Made by a program: the position numbers and the translations under genes | In this document: one piece after another, positions 1-8,485 of the stretch | Layout of the letters: each line of letters begins with the position of its first letter | Position numbering within the stretch: position 1 is the first letter of the stretch | The notes under the pieces: model-generated | Seen by the model: the letters and a program-made list of their open reading frames with translations, nothing else | Database searches by the model: none | Told to the model about the DNA's origin: nothing | From: Stenotrophomonas sp. WZN-1 | Lineage (GTDB): Bacteria > Pseudomonadota > Gammaproteobacteria > Xanthomonadales > Xanthomonadaceae | Assembly: GCF_002192255.1 (NCBI RefSeq) | Contig: NZ_CP021768.1 | Coordinates: 2,684,001-2,748,000, forward strand | Length of the DNA: 64,000 nucleotides | Direction: 5' to 3'

Positions 1-733
1 AGACGATCTTGTTGGCGGTGGAGGTGCCGTTGGTGACGAAGAACGTATGGTCGGCACCGAAGTTGCGCGCCGCTTCGTTCTCGGCGTCCTTGATCGGGCC
101 GGTGTGATCGAGCAGCGAGCCCAGCTCCGGCACCGAGATCGACAGATCGCTGCGCAGCGTGTTCTCGCCGTAGAATTGGTGGAATGCACGGCCAACCGGT
201 GACTTGGTGAACGCCACGCCGCCAGCATGGCCCGGCGTATGCCAGGAGTAGTTCGACTCGGCCGCATGATGGATCAGCGCCTTGAAGAACGGCGGCAGCA
301 GGTTCTTCATGTAGTCTTCGGCCGCGCGCATCACCTGCCGCGAGATGAAGCTCTTGGTGTCTTCAAACAGGAAGATGAAGCCGTGGATGTACTTGAGCAG
401 CTTGCTCGGCACCTTCTCGATGGTGCGGCGCTCGCCGTACAGGAACACCGGCAGGTTGGCGCGCCGCGCACTCTGCTCGCGCAGGAAGGCAGTCAGGCGC
501 TGGAACTCGCCATCCACCTCTTCGCTGCCGTCGATCGAGATCAGCACCGCCGAGGCCGCCACGTAGGTGCGGGCACCGGCGCGGGCATCATCCAGGTTCA
601 GGCCGCACAGCACGCGCTGGTCGTTGCTGCGCAGCTCTTCCACCAGGGCGCGGATCAGGATGCCGCCGATGCGCGGCGACTCGTAGTCGTTGTCGATGAC
701 AATGACCGGATAGTCCAGGGACTTGAAGTACAC
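1..733 (-). CDS. Orn/Lys/Arg decarboxylase, N-terminal part (runs off the window)
   Basis: The minus strand starts with GTG at 731-733, seven bases after an AGGAG, and stays open to position 1, giving about 244 residues. The beginning reads as the flavodoxin-like wing domain of PLP-dependent class III basic amino-acid decarboxylases. Further on come HTPGHAGG and the GSLLDHTG and NGTSTANK stretches found in AdiA, CadA and SpeC-type enzymes. Such enzymes are cytoplasmic and consume a proton while decarboxylating arginine, lysine or ornithine. The gene lies 20 bp downstream of an AdiC-like arginine/agmatine antiporter, so arginine is the most likely substrate. That assignment is inferred from context; the PLP-lysine region is outside the window. 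Confidence 0.85.
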   Translation of the reverse strand, partial: MYFKSLDYPVIVIDNDYESPRIGGILIRALVEELRSNDQRVLCGLNLDDARAGARTYVAASAVLISIDGSEEVDGEFQRLTAFLREQSARRANLPVFLYGERRTIEKVPSKLLKYIHGFIFLFEDTKSFISRQVMRAAEDYMKNLLPPFFKALIHHAAESNYSWHTPGHAGGVAFTKSPVGRAFHQFYGENTLRSDLSISVPELGSLLDHTGPIKDAENEAARNFGADHTFFVTNGTSTANKIV

Positions 734-753
734 GTTGATTCTCCTTGTCGAAC

Positions 754-2106
754 TCAGGAACGCTGGGCGCCGGTGCTGATGGCCGATGCCTCGCGGGCGC
801 GCTGCCGCTGCTGGCGGCGCTCCTCGCTGAAGAAGGGATAGAACACGGTGATGAACAGCACGAACAGGAAGGCGTACTGCACGATGGTTCCCGACGAGCC
901 GTAGATCGCCCACAGGCAGTACACGACGGTCAGGCTGGTCAGGGTCCAGAACGCACCGGTGTGGACCAGGGTGTGCGAGCGCTCGACCACGAAGTAGCAG
1001 GCCACGCACGAATAGATGTAGGGCAGCAGGGTCAGCACCACCGCCGCCGACGTGATCACGTCGAACTGGGCCGACGCGGTTTCCGACGTGGAGGTGACCA
1101 GCACCGCCAGGGTCATCAGCACGGCCACGATCAGCACGCCCTTGACCGGCACGTCGTCCTTGTTGGTCTTGCTGAAGATGCTCGGGAACAGGCCATCATC
1201 GGACGCTGCCTTGGCACTCTGTGCGGTCAGCAGGATCCAGCCACCCAGCGAACCGGCGGCGCCGATGAAGGCGCACAGGCTGACCAGTGCACCACCCCAG
1301 CCCCCCACCGCCTTGGCCGCAGCCAGCGCGAACGGGGCATCGGAGGTCTGCAGCTCGCCGTTGGGCACCATGCCCATGATCACCGAAGAACTGGCGATGT
1401 AGGCGATGGCAGCCAGGAACACACCCGCCAGAGTCGCGCGGGCCACGTTCTTTTCCGGGTTCTCCACCACGCCTGCGGTCACCGAAGCCGACTCCACGCC
1501 GATGAAGGCCCACAGGGTGAGCGCCGCAGCGCTGGAAATCGCGCCGAAGTTCGACTCGCCGGACACGTTGTAGGCGCCCTTGAAGATGTCGGCATCGAAG
1601 AAGAACCAGCCGAAGATGGCGATGCCCAGGATCGGCACCAGCGCGAAGCTGGTGGTGACCGTCTGCACGCGGCTGACGAAGGCCGGACCGATCATGTTGG
1701 CGAAGCTCAGCGCCCACACCAGCACCAGCACCGCGATGCAGCGCACCAGCGGCTCGGACAGGATCGGGAAGAAGTAGCTGAAGTAGCCGACCGCCGCGAT
1801 CGGGATGGCGACGTTGCCGATCCAGTTGGCGAACCAGTAGATGGTGTTGGTCTGGAAGCCCATGTACGGCCCGAACCAGTCACGCGCGTATGCATAGGGG
1901 CCGCCCGCCTTGGGTGCCAGCTTGCCCAGCTTGGCGAACACGAAGGCCAGCAGCAGCGCACCGGCGGTGGTGATCAGCCAGCCCCAGATCGAGGCGGTAC
2001 CGATCTTGGCCAGGCTGGAGGGCAGCAGGAACACGCCTGAGCCCATCATGTTGCCGGCGACGAGGAAGGTGGCTCCGACCACCCCGATTTTCTTTGCTTC
2101 TGCCAT
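754..2106 (-). CDS. adiC: AdiC-like arginine/agmatine antiporter (APC family)
   Basis: This 450-residue protein has the twelve-helix pattern of the APC superfamily. It matches E. coli AdiC along its length by eye: GSGVFLLP in the first helix, GGPYAYAR, TNTIYWFANWIGN, FIGVESASV and GSLGGW all sit where AdiC has them. AdiC exchanges external arginine for internal agmatine across the inner membrane during acid stress. The ATG at 2106 is preferred over an upstream ATG at 2127 because AGGAG lies six bases before it. The gene sits between a porin gene (77 bp upstream) and a decarboxylase gene (20 bp downstream) on the same strand, so the three probably form one operon. Substrate is inferred from similarity, not shown. 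Confidence 0.88.
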   Translation of the reverse strand: MAEAKKIGVVGATFLVAGNMMGSGVFLLPSSLAKIGTASIWGWLITTAGALLLAFVFAKLGKLAPKAGGPYAYARDWFGPYMGFQTNTIYWFANWIGNVAIPIAAVGYFSYFFPILSEPLVRCIAVLVLVWALSFANMIGPAFVSRVQTVTTSFALVPILGIAIFGWFFFDADIFKGAYNVSGESNFGAISSAAALTLWAFIGVESASVTAGVVENPEKNVARATLAGVFLAAIAYIASSSVIMGMVPNGELQTSDAPFALAAAKAVGGWGGALVSLCAFIGAAGSLGGWILLTAQSAKAASDDGLFPSIFSKTNKDDVPVKGVLIVAVLMTLAVLVTSTSETASAQFDVITSAAVVLTLLPYIYSCVACYFVVERSHTLVHTGAFWTLTSLTVVYCLWAIYGSSGTIVQYAFLFVLFITVFYPFFSEERRQQRQRAREASAISTGAQRS

Positions 2107-2183
2107 GACAATCTCCTGTACTGGCATGAGCCCGGTGCAGCCGGGCGTGGGGACGGGTTACGCTGGCGTACGACCGCTGGCGC

Positions 2184-3614
2184 CTATTTGATGAAGTTGT
2201 ATTGCAGGCTGCCCTGCACCCGGACCGTGTCGCCGCGCGCGCCGCCCTGCTGTTCCAGGCGGCCGTACAGCAGCTCCATGCCCATCGTCCATGAAGGCGC
2301 CGGGCTCCAGATCAGGTTGAACACGCCGTAGCGGCTCTGCCGAAAGGCTTCGGCCGCCAGTGCGGCATTCCGCTCCAGGGTCAGCTGGCCGAAGATCAGG
2401 TTCGAACGCCACGGCTCGGACCAGTAATGGGTGTAGCCGACGAAGCCGCCGTGCAGATCCAGTGCATCAAGGTGGCCATCGGCACCGACCACCGCGTCCA
2501 GTCCGGAGCCGGTCAGGTCGGCGGTGTAGCGACTGAGGCCGCGCCCGCCGAGTACGCCGAACAGCAACAGGTCACGCTCGCCTACCGATGCCGAACCACT
2601 GAACTGCAGGCCGCCGGCCATGCGCCGGTCGCGCTCGCCATCACCGTCATAGGCCAGGCTGCGTGCCACTGCGCCAAGCTGCAGGTGGCCCCAGTCACGC
2701 TCCATGCGCGCCGTCACCGTCACATCAGGCAGCCGATTCACCGCAGCCCGCTCATCGCTGGCACCAGCCAGTTCGGTCTTTGGATCTTCGGCGGCGAGGG
2801 TCAGGGTGTTGCCCTTGCCCATCGCGAAGCTGTGGTGGATGCCCGCCACCAACAGGTAGCCGGCACCACCGGGCCCGGCGAAGTCCAATGTGTCAGGCAG
2901 GCTGTCCGGGTCCATGAAGCTGGAATAGCCGTAGCCGGCGTAGGTGTTGCCAAGCTGGCCATAGGCATGTCGCAGGCGGAACTCATACCCCTCACTGCTG
3001 CCGAAGAAATCGTTCTCCAGGTAGAAGCGCAGGTTGCCGTGTGTGGTCGGGCGCCGCGCCTCGAAACTGAAGCGGGTCTGCTTGGCATGGATGTTGAAGT
3101 TGGAAACATCGCGATGGCTACCGCCCACCGGCATCGACGAGGGAATGAACTGATCTTCATCACCGGCCGCGCGCGAATCGGCAATCGCATCGAGCTTGGC
3201 GTAGCCGCCGATGCGGATCACCGTATCGGTGCCCGGAATGGCAAAGAAGCCCTTCAGATCCGGGTCGGTCGGCCCAGCGGCGCTGTCGGGACGCGATGCC
3301 GCCGTTGAGGGGTCGGCCACGGATTCGCGCTGTGGCAGCACAGGCTGCGCCACGCCCGGCACCTGGGTGGGATGCAGCAGGTTGGCGCTGCTGGCGGCGG
3401 CAACCATCGGCGCCGGCATCTGCGGCGTGACCGCTTCGGCTCCCTCTCGCTGTTCAAGCCGATCCAGGCGCTGCTGCATGCCTTCCAGCGCCTGGCGCAT
3501 GGCAGCGATTTCCTGGCGCAACGCCTGCGCATCCTCCTGGCCATCCTGCTGCGCGTACGCCGGCGTGATCGCCAGCGCGGTCAGACAGGCCAGACTCAAT
3601 ACCGCCAAGCGCAT
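2184..3614 (-). CDS. DcaP-like outer-membrane porin
   Basis: A 476-residue exported protein. It starts with a Sec signal peptide ending AYAQ, followed by a short coiled coil (heptad pattern EIAAMRQALEGMQQRLDRL) and a Pro/Ala linker. The rest is a beta-rich domain opening with FFAIPGTDTVIRIGGYAKL. That layout is typical of DcaP-family trimeric porins. The start at 3614 follows GGAGG; longer in-frame extensions upstream lack a signal peptide. It is the first gene of the porin-antiporter-decarboxylase run on the minus strand, so it may supply arginine or a related solute to the periplasm. That role is an inference from position only. Confidence 0.8.
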   Translation of the reverse strand: MRLAVLSLACLTALAITPAYAQQDGQEDAQALRQEIAAMRQALEGMQQRLDRLEQREGAEAVTPQMPAPMVAAASSANLLHPTQVPGVAQPVLPQRESVADPSTAASRPDSAAGPTDPDLKGFFAIPGTDTVIRIGGYAKLDAIADSRAAGDEDQFIPSSMPVGGSHRDVSNFNIHAKQTRFSFEARRPTTHGNLRFYLENDFFGSSEGYEFRLRHAYGQLGNTYAGYGYSSFMDPDSLPDTLDFAGPGGAGYLLVAGIHHSFAMGKGNTLTLAAEDPKTELAGASDERAAVNRLPDVTVTARMERDWGHLQLGAVARSLAYDGDGERDRRMAGGLQFSGSASVGERDLLLFGVLGGRGLSRYTADLTGSGLDAVVGADGHLDALDLHGGFVGYTHYWSEPWRSNLIFGQLTLERNAALAAEAFRQSRYGVFNLIWSPAPSWTMGMELLYGRLEQQGGARGDTVRVQGSLQYNFIK

Positions 3615-4065
3615 TGCATCCTCCCTGGACGAACACTGGCAGCGCGAAGGCGGTGCGCGCACAGGCGCGGCTCCGACGTTGCGTTGCCGTTGCTGGAAAT
3701 GCGGGTACTGCGTCGACGACACCGGCCAGCCTGCGCATGGCAGGCAACAGGACGATGACACTGCCCCGCACGCACCGGTGTCGACGCCATCAAGGCCGCG
3801 CTGCCAGAGAGGTGGCGACCGCAGCGGTCTGGGTAACAATCGGGGGGTGAGAGTGTCGTGAATGGCTGTGCCGACCGATCCGTTTCAGGGCATGTCCGGC
3901 GCGGCATCCATGGCGCGTTGACGCTGTATTCCATGCGTCACAGGCTAGTCCGACTGTCGTTTTTGGCCTTGATTGGAATCAAGGCGCGATGCTTGATGTC
4001 AGTCACGATTCAGACGTGACGACGAACAGCTGCTGCGCAGCCCCGCAGCCTCTGCGGGAGCGACG
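3615..4065. other. Gene-free intergenic stretch upstream of the porin operon
   Basis: No open frame here looks like a gene in codon use or start context. The stretch is the leader of the minus-strand porin operon. It contains the palindromic cluster described separately at 3967-3997. Confidence 0.5.
3967..3997. promoter_or_regulatory. Clustered TTGAT/ATCAA inverted repeats, candidate operator
   Basis: CCTTGATT and AATCAAGG form perfect 8-bp arms with a 2-bp spacer at 3967-3984. A third half-site, CTTGAT, follows at 3992-3997 and pairs again with ATCAAG at 3979-3984. The cluster is about 350 bp upstream of the porin start on the side expected for its promoter. The binding protein is unknown. 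Confidence 0.3.
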
Positions 4066-4100
4066 AAAAGCAACAGGCCCGCATGCTGCCATGCGGGCCT
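4066..4100 (-). terminator. Rho-independent terminator of the dsbG-like gene
   Basis: Arms AGGCCCGCATG (4075-4085) and CATGCGGGCCT (4090-4100) pair perfectly. Read on the minus strand they are followed by a T-rich run, and they sit about 30 bp beyond the stop codon at 4130. Confidence 0.75.
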
Positions 4101-4129
4101 GTGGGGTCACATCGCGACCGGGGTGCCTA

Positions 4130-4972
4130 TCAGCGCGGGCCCAGCACCGTCTGCAGGTCAGCGCCCTGTGGCAGACCGGAGCGACGCTGCACCTGGCCCT
4201 GTGCATCCTGGAACAGGATGCCCGGCGTACCCTGGAAGCCCATCTCGATCATCAGCACCTGGTTGGCATCGAGCTTGCCGGCGATCTCGCGGCTGATGCT
4301 CGGCAGGGCCTTGATGCCACCACGATCGAACTGGTGTTCGTTCTCCAGCAGTGCTGCGCTGGGGTCGCGCGCGGACAGGATGGCGGCGGCCTTGGCCGGG
4401 CTGTCCTCGCGGATCACACCAACCATGATGTGGCGCAGCTGTACCTTGCCAGCGTCGACCCACGGGCGGGCCGCTTCCCAGAACTTGTGGCAGTACGGGC
4501 AGTTGGCATCACTGAAGGTATAGACCACGCGCGGTGCATCGGCCTTGCCGTCACGCACCCAGGCACTTGCTTCCAGCTTGGTCCACATCTTTGCCGACAT
4601 CGGTGCGGCGACCAGCTTCTCCACCGCCTCGGCGGCCACGTCGTTGCCCTCGGCATCGAACAGGCTGCCTACCAGCACATGCTTGCCATCGGCGGTGACA
4701 TAGGCGGCGGCCGGCTGCTGCCCGCCCACCACGCCAGCGAAGCCACGCAGGCCACCCGGTGCATCGAACTCGGCAACGACTTCGAAACCGTGCTTCTCGA
4801 TGCCTTTCAGCACTGCGGGGCGGTCACCCTTGGCCGCAGTGGCCGCAGCACTGGCGGCCGGTGCTGCGGCCGTCTTGCCCGGCGGGGTCTGGGCCTGGCT
4901 GCAGGCGGCCAATGCCAGCATGACCGGCAGCAACAGCACCGCCGGAGCGATGCGCAGGGAAGTCGACAACAT
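4130..4972 (-). CDS. dsbG: DsbG-like thiol:disulfide interchange lipoprotein
   Basis: A 280-residue protein with a lipoprotein signal (lipobox LAAC, Cys24), an Ala-rich linker, a DsbC/DsbG-type dimerisation region and a thioredoxin-like domain with the active-site motif CPYC at residues 158-161. The late TPGI loop supplies the cis-proline. DsbG-type proteins isomerise or reduce disulfides, or protect single cysteines, in the periplasm. A DsbD-like or TlpA-like reductant is needed, and a membrane-anchored thioredoxin gene lies immediately upstream on the same strand, stop at 5003 against start at 4972. The lipid anchor is unusual compared with soluble enterobacterial DsbG. Confidence 0.85.
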   Translation of the reverse strand: MLSTSLRIAPAVLLLPVMLALAACSQAQTPPGKTAAAPAASAAATAAKGDRPAVLKGIEKHGFEVVAEFDAPGGLRGFAGVVGGQQPAAAYVTADGKHVLVGSLFDAEGNDVAAEAVEKLVAAPMSAKMWTKLEASAWVRDGKADAPRVVYTFSDANCPYCHKFWEAARPWVDAGKVQLRHIMVGVIREDSPAKAAAILSARDPSAALLENEHQFDRGGIKALPSISREIAGKLDANQVLMIEMGFQGTPGILFQDAQGQVQRRSGLPQGADLQTVLGPR

Positions 4973-5002
4973 GGGAACTCCATAGTGAGATGCCCGCGCA
5001 GG

Positions 5003-5806
5003 CTACCGCAGCCGGCGCAGTTTGTGTTCAAGGCCCGCGGCCGTCAGTTCGCCGAGGTGCAGTTCACGCAGGCGCCCTTCGGCGTCGAAGAACAGCGTCG
5101 ATGGGTAGGCCTGCACACCCAGCGCGGTTGACGCGGAGGCGGTATCGTCCAGCAGTACATTGCCCAGCCAGAGCTGTTCGGATGCGATGAAACCCTTCAC
5201 TTCGTCCAGGGTTTCCCCCTGGTTGAGGAACACGAACTGCACGTCGGTGTGGGTCTGCTGTGCGGATGCCAGCACCGGCATCTCGCGACGGCAGGGGCCA
5301 CACCAGCTGGCCCATAGATTCAGCACCACCGGCTTGCCCCGGAACTGCCGCAGGTCGATCATGCGCCCCTGCAGATCGGCCACCTGTACCGCCGGCAGCG
5401 GCATCCGCTGCTCCTGCCAGGCTGCCAGCAGGTGGCTGCCTGCCGCCCACAGCACCACGCCCACCAGCGCCCCCGCCAGCACCGGCGCACGCAACGCGCG
5501 CCACAGCCGCAGCCGCCAGGTGCCCCACGCCAGGCCCGCAATCAGCACGACTGCAAGGTGATACCCCCCGTCGGCGATCTGCAGGATGCTCCAGGGGGCC
5601 TCACGGTAAAGCGCGAAGTTCAAGGCCACGAAGCTGATGCGTCCGCACAGCAGGCCGATCAGCAGCATGTCCAGGACCAGGCTGGCCGCGGAAGGCACTG
5701 CCATCCCGTCCTTCCGACGCGGCCACAGGTGTGCCACGGCCATGGCCAGCAGCACGCACATCAGGATCAACACCACCGGCATCGGCACCGGTCCAACACT
5801 CGACAT
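5003..5806 (-). CDS. Membrane-anchored TlpA-like thioredoxin protein
   Basis: The N-terminal half has about four hydrophobic segments arranged like the membrane part of prolipoprotein diacylglyceryl transferase-like/DsbD-like proteins. The C-terminal half is a TlpA/ResA-type thioredoxin domain with WASWCGPCRREMP and the cis-proline motif YPSTLFF. It probably passes electrons to the periplasmic DsbG-like lipoprotein encoded 30 bp downstream. The start is uncertain. ATG at 5806 begins just before the first membrane helix and follows a G-rich stretch; in-frame ATGs at 5839 and 5866 only add a polar leader. Confidence 0.75.
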   Translation of the reverse strand: MSSVGPVPMPVVLILMCVLLAMAVAHLWPRRKDGMAVPSAASLVLDMLLIGLLCGRISFVALNFALYREAPWSILQIADGGYHLAVVLIAGLAWGTWRLRLWRALRAPVLAGALVGVVLWAAGSHLLAAWQEQRMPLPAVQVADLQGRMIDLRQFRGKPVVLNLWASWCGPCRREMPVLASAQQTHTDVQFVFLNQGETLDEVKGFIASEQLWLGNVLLDDTASASTALGVQAYPSTLFFDAEGRLRELHLGELTAAGLEHKLRRLR

Positions 5807-5887
5807 CAGCCCACCTGTCCCATCATCCGTTGCCTGCATGGTCGAAGCGTCGCGCCCAGGTTGCAAGCGCGACGCCCACCGCAGGCA

Positions 5888-6985
5888 TCAGGCGGCGCTG
5901 CGCGGCATCTGGATGCCAGGCACCGGTTGCAGCCCGCGCAGGCTGCCCGCCACCGATGACAACAGCGGCCGTTCGCGCCGCTTGTTGTTGACCAGCCGGC
6001 GATAGTTGGCCGGCGTCATTCCGACAATGCGCAGGAACAGGCGGCGGAACGCGCTCTGGTCGGCATAACCCACACCCCAGGCCACTTCATCGATACCCGC
6101 GCCCTGCTGCAGCAGCGTCTGCGCCTTGGCGATACGCAACCGCTGGCAATACTCGATCGGGCGCAGGCCGGTGGCCTTCAGGAAACGCCGTTGCAGGGTG
6201 CGCGGCTCCAGCCCGGAAATCTCACAGATCGCACCGAGCGTGGCGCCGCGCGCAGCGGTGGTATGCAGCCAGCGTTGCGCCTTCAGTACGTCGCGATCGC
6301 CGTGGGCGAAGTTGGCACTGAAACGCTCGAGATCCTGCTGGATCGCCGCCGGCACAGTGATCCCCAGCTGCTGCGCAACGGAACTCGCCACGCCCTGGCC
6401 GTGCAGCCGGTACAGCAGGCGCAGGGCAAGGAAGCGCCAGGCCTGGGAACCGGCCACCGTCAGCAGGTCGCCGTCATCAACCAGCGCGCGCTCGCTGGGC
6501 ACCCAGCTGGCCGACTGCCCCTGCAGGCCCGGATGGCGACCAAGGTCCGGACCACTGACGGTGCGCCCGGCCAGCAGACCGGCGCGGGCCAGCATGCTGA
6601 CACCATCGCTGGCTGCAGCCAGCAGACTGCCACCGTCGTAATGCGCGCGCAGCCAATCCAGCAGGACCTCATCGGCGCGCAGGCAGACGCCCTGGCTGAT
6701 CTGGCCAGGCACGGCGATCACGGCGGGAATGTCCGCCTCGAGCATCTCCGCGCCGGCAATGCGATGCACGCCGGTCTGGCTGGCAGGCACGATCCAGCGG
6801 GTCACCAGGACCCGCTTGAATGGACGGCGCTGCTGCTGGGCAAGCCGGTTGGCGACATGTGCCATCTCGGTCAGCACGGAGGCGGCCGACGGGTCGCCTC
6901 CCGGGTACTCGACCACCGCGACCTCGACGAATCCTTCGTTCCTGAATCCTTCCACAGACCATCTCCTCGGTTCGTTCCAGACCAT
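5888..6985 (-). CDS. GlxA-type AraC-family regulator (DJ-1/PfpI domain plus HTH)
   Basis: The 365-residue product has an N-terminal DJ-1/PfpI-like domain of about 190 residues (EVLLDWLRAHYDGGSLLAAASDGVSML covers its nucleophile-elbow region). A C-terminal AraC double helix-turn-helix follows, with RTLQRRFLKATG and YADQSAFRRLFLRIVGMTP. The usual DJ-1 cysteine is replaced by serine or alanine in the elbow, so a regulatory rather than enzymatic role is likely, as in other GlxA-type activators. It is divergent from the MerR gene at 7142. The effector and targets are unknown. Confidence 0.8.
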   Translation of the reverse strand: MVWNEPRRWSVEGFRNEGFVEVAVVEYPGGDPSAASVLTEMAHVANRLAQQQRRPFKRVLVTRWIVPASQTGVHRIAGAEMLEADIPAVIAVPGQISQGVCLRADEVLLDWLRAHYDGGSLLAAASDGVSMLARAGLLAGRTVSGPDLGRHPGLQGQSASWVPSERALVDDGDLLTVAGSQAWRFLALRLLYRLHGQGVASSVAQQLGITVPAAIQQDLERFSANFAHGDRDVLKAQRWLHTTAARGATLGAICEISGLEPRTLQRRFLKATGLRPIEYCQRLRIAKAQTLLQQGAGIDEVAWGVGYADQSAFRRLFLRIVGMTPANYRRLVNNKRRERPLLSSVAGSLRGLQPVPGIQMPRSAA

Positions 6986-7080
6986 CCAGCGGCCGGTTCA
7001 GGCGCAGGGTAGGAACTGCCGCGACGGTGGGGCTATGAAGAAAGTTGCAAAGTGCGCTGAATGCGCCGTCAGCGACGGGA

Positions 7081-7114
7081 CCTTGACCCTGGACCAGACT
7101 CAAGGCTTCACAAT
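7081..7114 (+). promoter_or_regulatory. MerR-type promoter with operator dyad
   Basis: CCTTGA (7081-7086) and TCAAGG (7100-7105) are a perfect inverted repeat. It lies between a -35 TTGACC (7083-7088) and a weak -10 near CACAAT (7109-7114). The 19-20 bp spacer is the over-long spacing characteristic of promoters remodelled by MerR regulators. The MerR gene starts 28 bp further on, so autoregulation is likely. Confidence 0.6.
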
Positions 7115-7141
7115 GGGCGGCAGCATCCGCAGGAATCCGCC

Positions 7142-7540
7142 ATGAACATTGGTCAACTGGCGCGCCAGGCCGGCGTGCCGATCGATACGGTGCGCTACTA
7201 CGAGCGCCAGCAGCTGCTGCCCATGGCGGCACGCTCGGCCGGGGGCTACCGCATCTTCGGTGAGCAGGACCTGCGCCGGCTGCGTTTCATCCGCCGCGCC
7301 AAGACGCTGGGCTTCAGCCTGGAAGAAATCGCCGAACTGCTGGCACTCAGTGACCGCCACTCGCAGGACATGGGCAGCGTGCGCGACACGGCGCAGGCCC
7401 GGTTGCAGGACATCGCGCAACGCATGGCCGAACTGCAACGCATGCACACCGCGCTTTCGCAGCTGGTCGACGCCTGCCCCGGTCACGGCACACTGGACCA
7501 GTGCCCGATCCTGGCGGCGCTGACCGACGACGCGGCATAA
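7142..7540 (+). CDS. MerR-family regulator, metal-sensor-like
   Basis: A 132-residue protein with an N-terminal winged helix (MNIGQLARQAGVPIDTVRYY), a long dimerisation helix and a C-terminal loop with Cys112, His114 region and Cys121 (motif CPGHGTLDQCPIL). This resembles ZntR/CadR/CueR-type heavy-metal regulators. The cysteine normally found at the start of the dimerisation helix in Zn/Cd/Pb sensors is not present: the equivalent stretch reads HSQDMGSV. The ligand may therefore differ from the standard family, or the site may use another residue. A MerR-style operator lies just upstream. The adjacent genes do not reveal the regulated target. Confidence 0.82.
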   Translation: MNIGQLARQAGVPIDTVRYYERQQLLPMAARSAGGYRIFGEQDLRRLRFIRRAKTLGFSLEEIAELLALSDRHSQDMGSVRDTAQARLQDIAQRMAELQRMHTALSQLVDACPGHGTLDQCPILAALTDDAA

Positions 7541-7596
7541 GGGCGTGCGACCGTCATCCACCTCGCAACGCGCGTGAAGAAAAGTGCAACAAATGC

Positions 7597-7625
7597 TTGC
7601 CAACCCCCTGGGGCAAGGCTATTAT
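7597..7625 (+). promoter_or_regulatory. Sigma70 promoter of the first tRNA pair
   Basis: TTGCCA (7597-7602) and TATTAT (7620-7625) are separated by exactly 17 bp. The first tRNA begins 19 bp beyond the -10. Confidence 0.7.
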
Positions 7626-7643
7626 TTCGCTCCTCAGCGACGT

Positions 7644-7719
7644 GGGGCCATAGCTCAGCTGGGAGAGCGCCTGCATGGCATGCAGGAGGTCAGCGGTTCG
7701 ATCCCGCTTGGCTCCACCA
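7644..7719 (+). tRNA. tRNA-Ala(GGC), copy 1
   Basis: A 76-nt cloverleaf with encoded CCA. The anticodon stem CCTGC/GCAGG closes the loop ATGGCAT, giving anticodon GGC. The T-loop GTTCGAT is present. Confidence 0.95.
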
Positions 7720-7773
7720 ATCTTTCGGCATTAGGCCGTCGAAAGGTCGCTAAAGAACATTGATGAGAATTGC

Positions 7774-7849
7774 GTCCCCATCGTCTAGAGGCCTAGGACA
7801 TCACCCTTTCACGGTGGCGACCGGGGTTCGAATCCCCGTGGGGACGCCA
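7774..7849 (+). tRNA. tRNA-Glu(TTC), copy 1
   Basis: A 76-nt tRNA with acceptor GTCCCCA pairing TGGGGAC, anticodon loop CTTTCAC (TTC), T-loop GTTCGAA and encoded CCA. Confidence 0.95.
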
Positions 7850-7863
7850 CTCATCACGAACAA

Positions 7864-7894
7864 CGAGGACCCGGCCGATAACCGGGTCTTTTTT
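7864..7894 (+). terminator. Terminator after the first tRNA pair
   Basis: GACCCGG and CCGGGTC form a hairpin directly followed by TTTTTT, so the first Ala-Glu pair can be its own transcript. Confidence 0.75.
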
Positions 7895-7987
7895 GTTCAC
7901 CGCCTACCGGCATTCAGGTTGTGGCGTTGCGGTTCCCCTGCCCTCGTGGCTGCGGTTGAACCGGAACGAAAAAAGTTCAAAAAAGAC

Positions 7988-8016
7988 TTCCACAAACGTG
8001 AACACGCAGGTATGAT
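7988..8016 (+). promoter_or_regulatory. Probable promoter of the second tRNA pair
   Basis: TATGAT (8011-8016) is a good -10. TTCCAC at 7988-7993 with 17-bp spacing is a weak -35. The next tRNA starts 18 bp downstream. Confidence 0.5.
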
Positions 8017-8033
8017 AGGCGGCTCGGTAACAC

Positions 8034-8109
8034 GGGGCCATAGCTCAGCTGGGAGAGCGCCTGCATGGCATGCAGGAGGTCAGCGGTTCGATCCCGCTTG
8101 GCTCCACCA
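8034..8109 (+). tRNA. tRNA-Ala(GGC), copy 2
   Basis: Identical in sequence to the first tRNA-Ala of the cluster, including the CCA end. Confidence 0.95.
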
Positions 8110-8158
8110 CTTTCGACATTAGGCCGTCGAAGGTTCTACAACTTGAAGTTTTTCGTGC

Positions 8159-8234
8159 GTCCCCATCGTCTAGAGGCCTAGGACATCACCCTTTCACGGT
8201 GGCGACCGGGGTTCGAATCCCCGTGGGGACGCCA
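8159..8234 (+). tRNA. tRNA-Glu(TTC), copy 2
   Basis: Identical to the first tRNA-Glu. No terminator or clear promoter separates it from the third pair, so pairs two and three are probably co-transcribed. Confidence 0.95.
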
Positions 8235-8279
8235 GTTTCAAAACGGACTCTGCTCCCGGCAGATCATCCGGAGTTTCAT

Positions 8280-8355
8280 GGGGCCATAGCTCAGCTGGGA
8301 GAGCGCCTGCATGGCATGCAGGAGGTCAGCGGTTCGATCCCGCTTGGCTCCACCA
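8280..8355 (+). tRNA. tRNA-Ala(GGC), copy 3
   Basis: Third identical copy. The spacer after it is nearly identical to the spacer after copy 2, which supports duplication of the whole pair. Confidence 0.95.
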
Positions 8356-8402
8356 CTTCGACATCAGGCCGTCGAAGGATCTACAACTTGAAGTTTTCGT
8401 GC

Positions 8403-8478
8403 GTCCCCATCGTCTAGAGGCCTAGGACATCACCCTTTCACGGTGGCGACCGGGGTTCGAATCCCCGTGGGGACGCCA
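8403..8478 (+). tRNA. tRNA-Glu(TTC), copy 3
   Basis: Third identical copy, last in the array and followed by a strong terminator. Confidence 0.95.
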
Positions 8479-8485
8479 ATTCTTG

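Noticed and set aside
7644..8478. Regular repeats at first resembling a CRISPR array
   Set aside because: The repeats are complete tRNA-Ala and tRNA-Glu genes with CCA ends; no CRISPR was found in the window.
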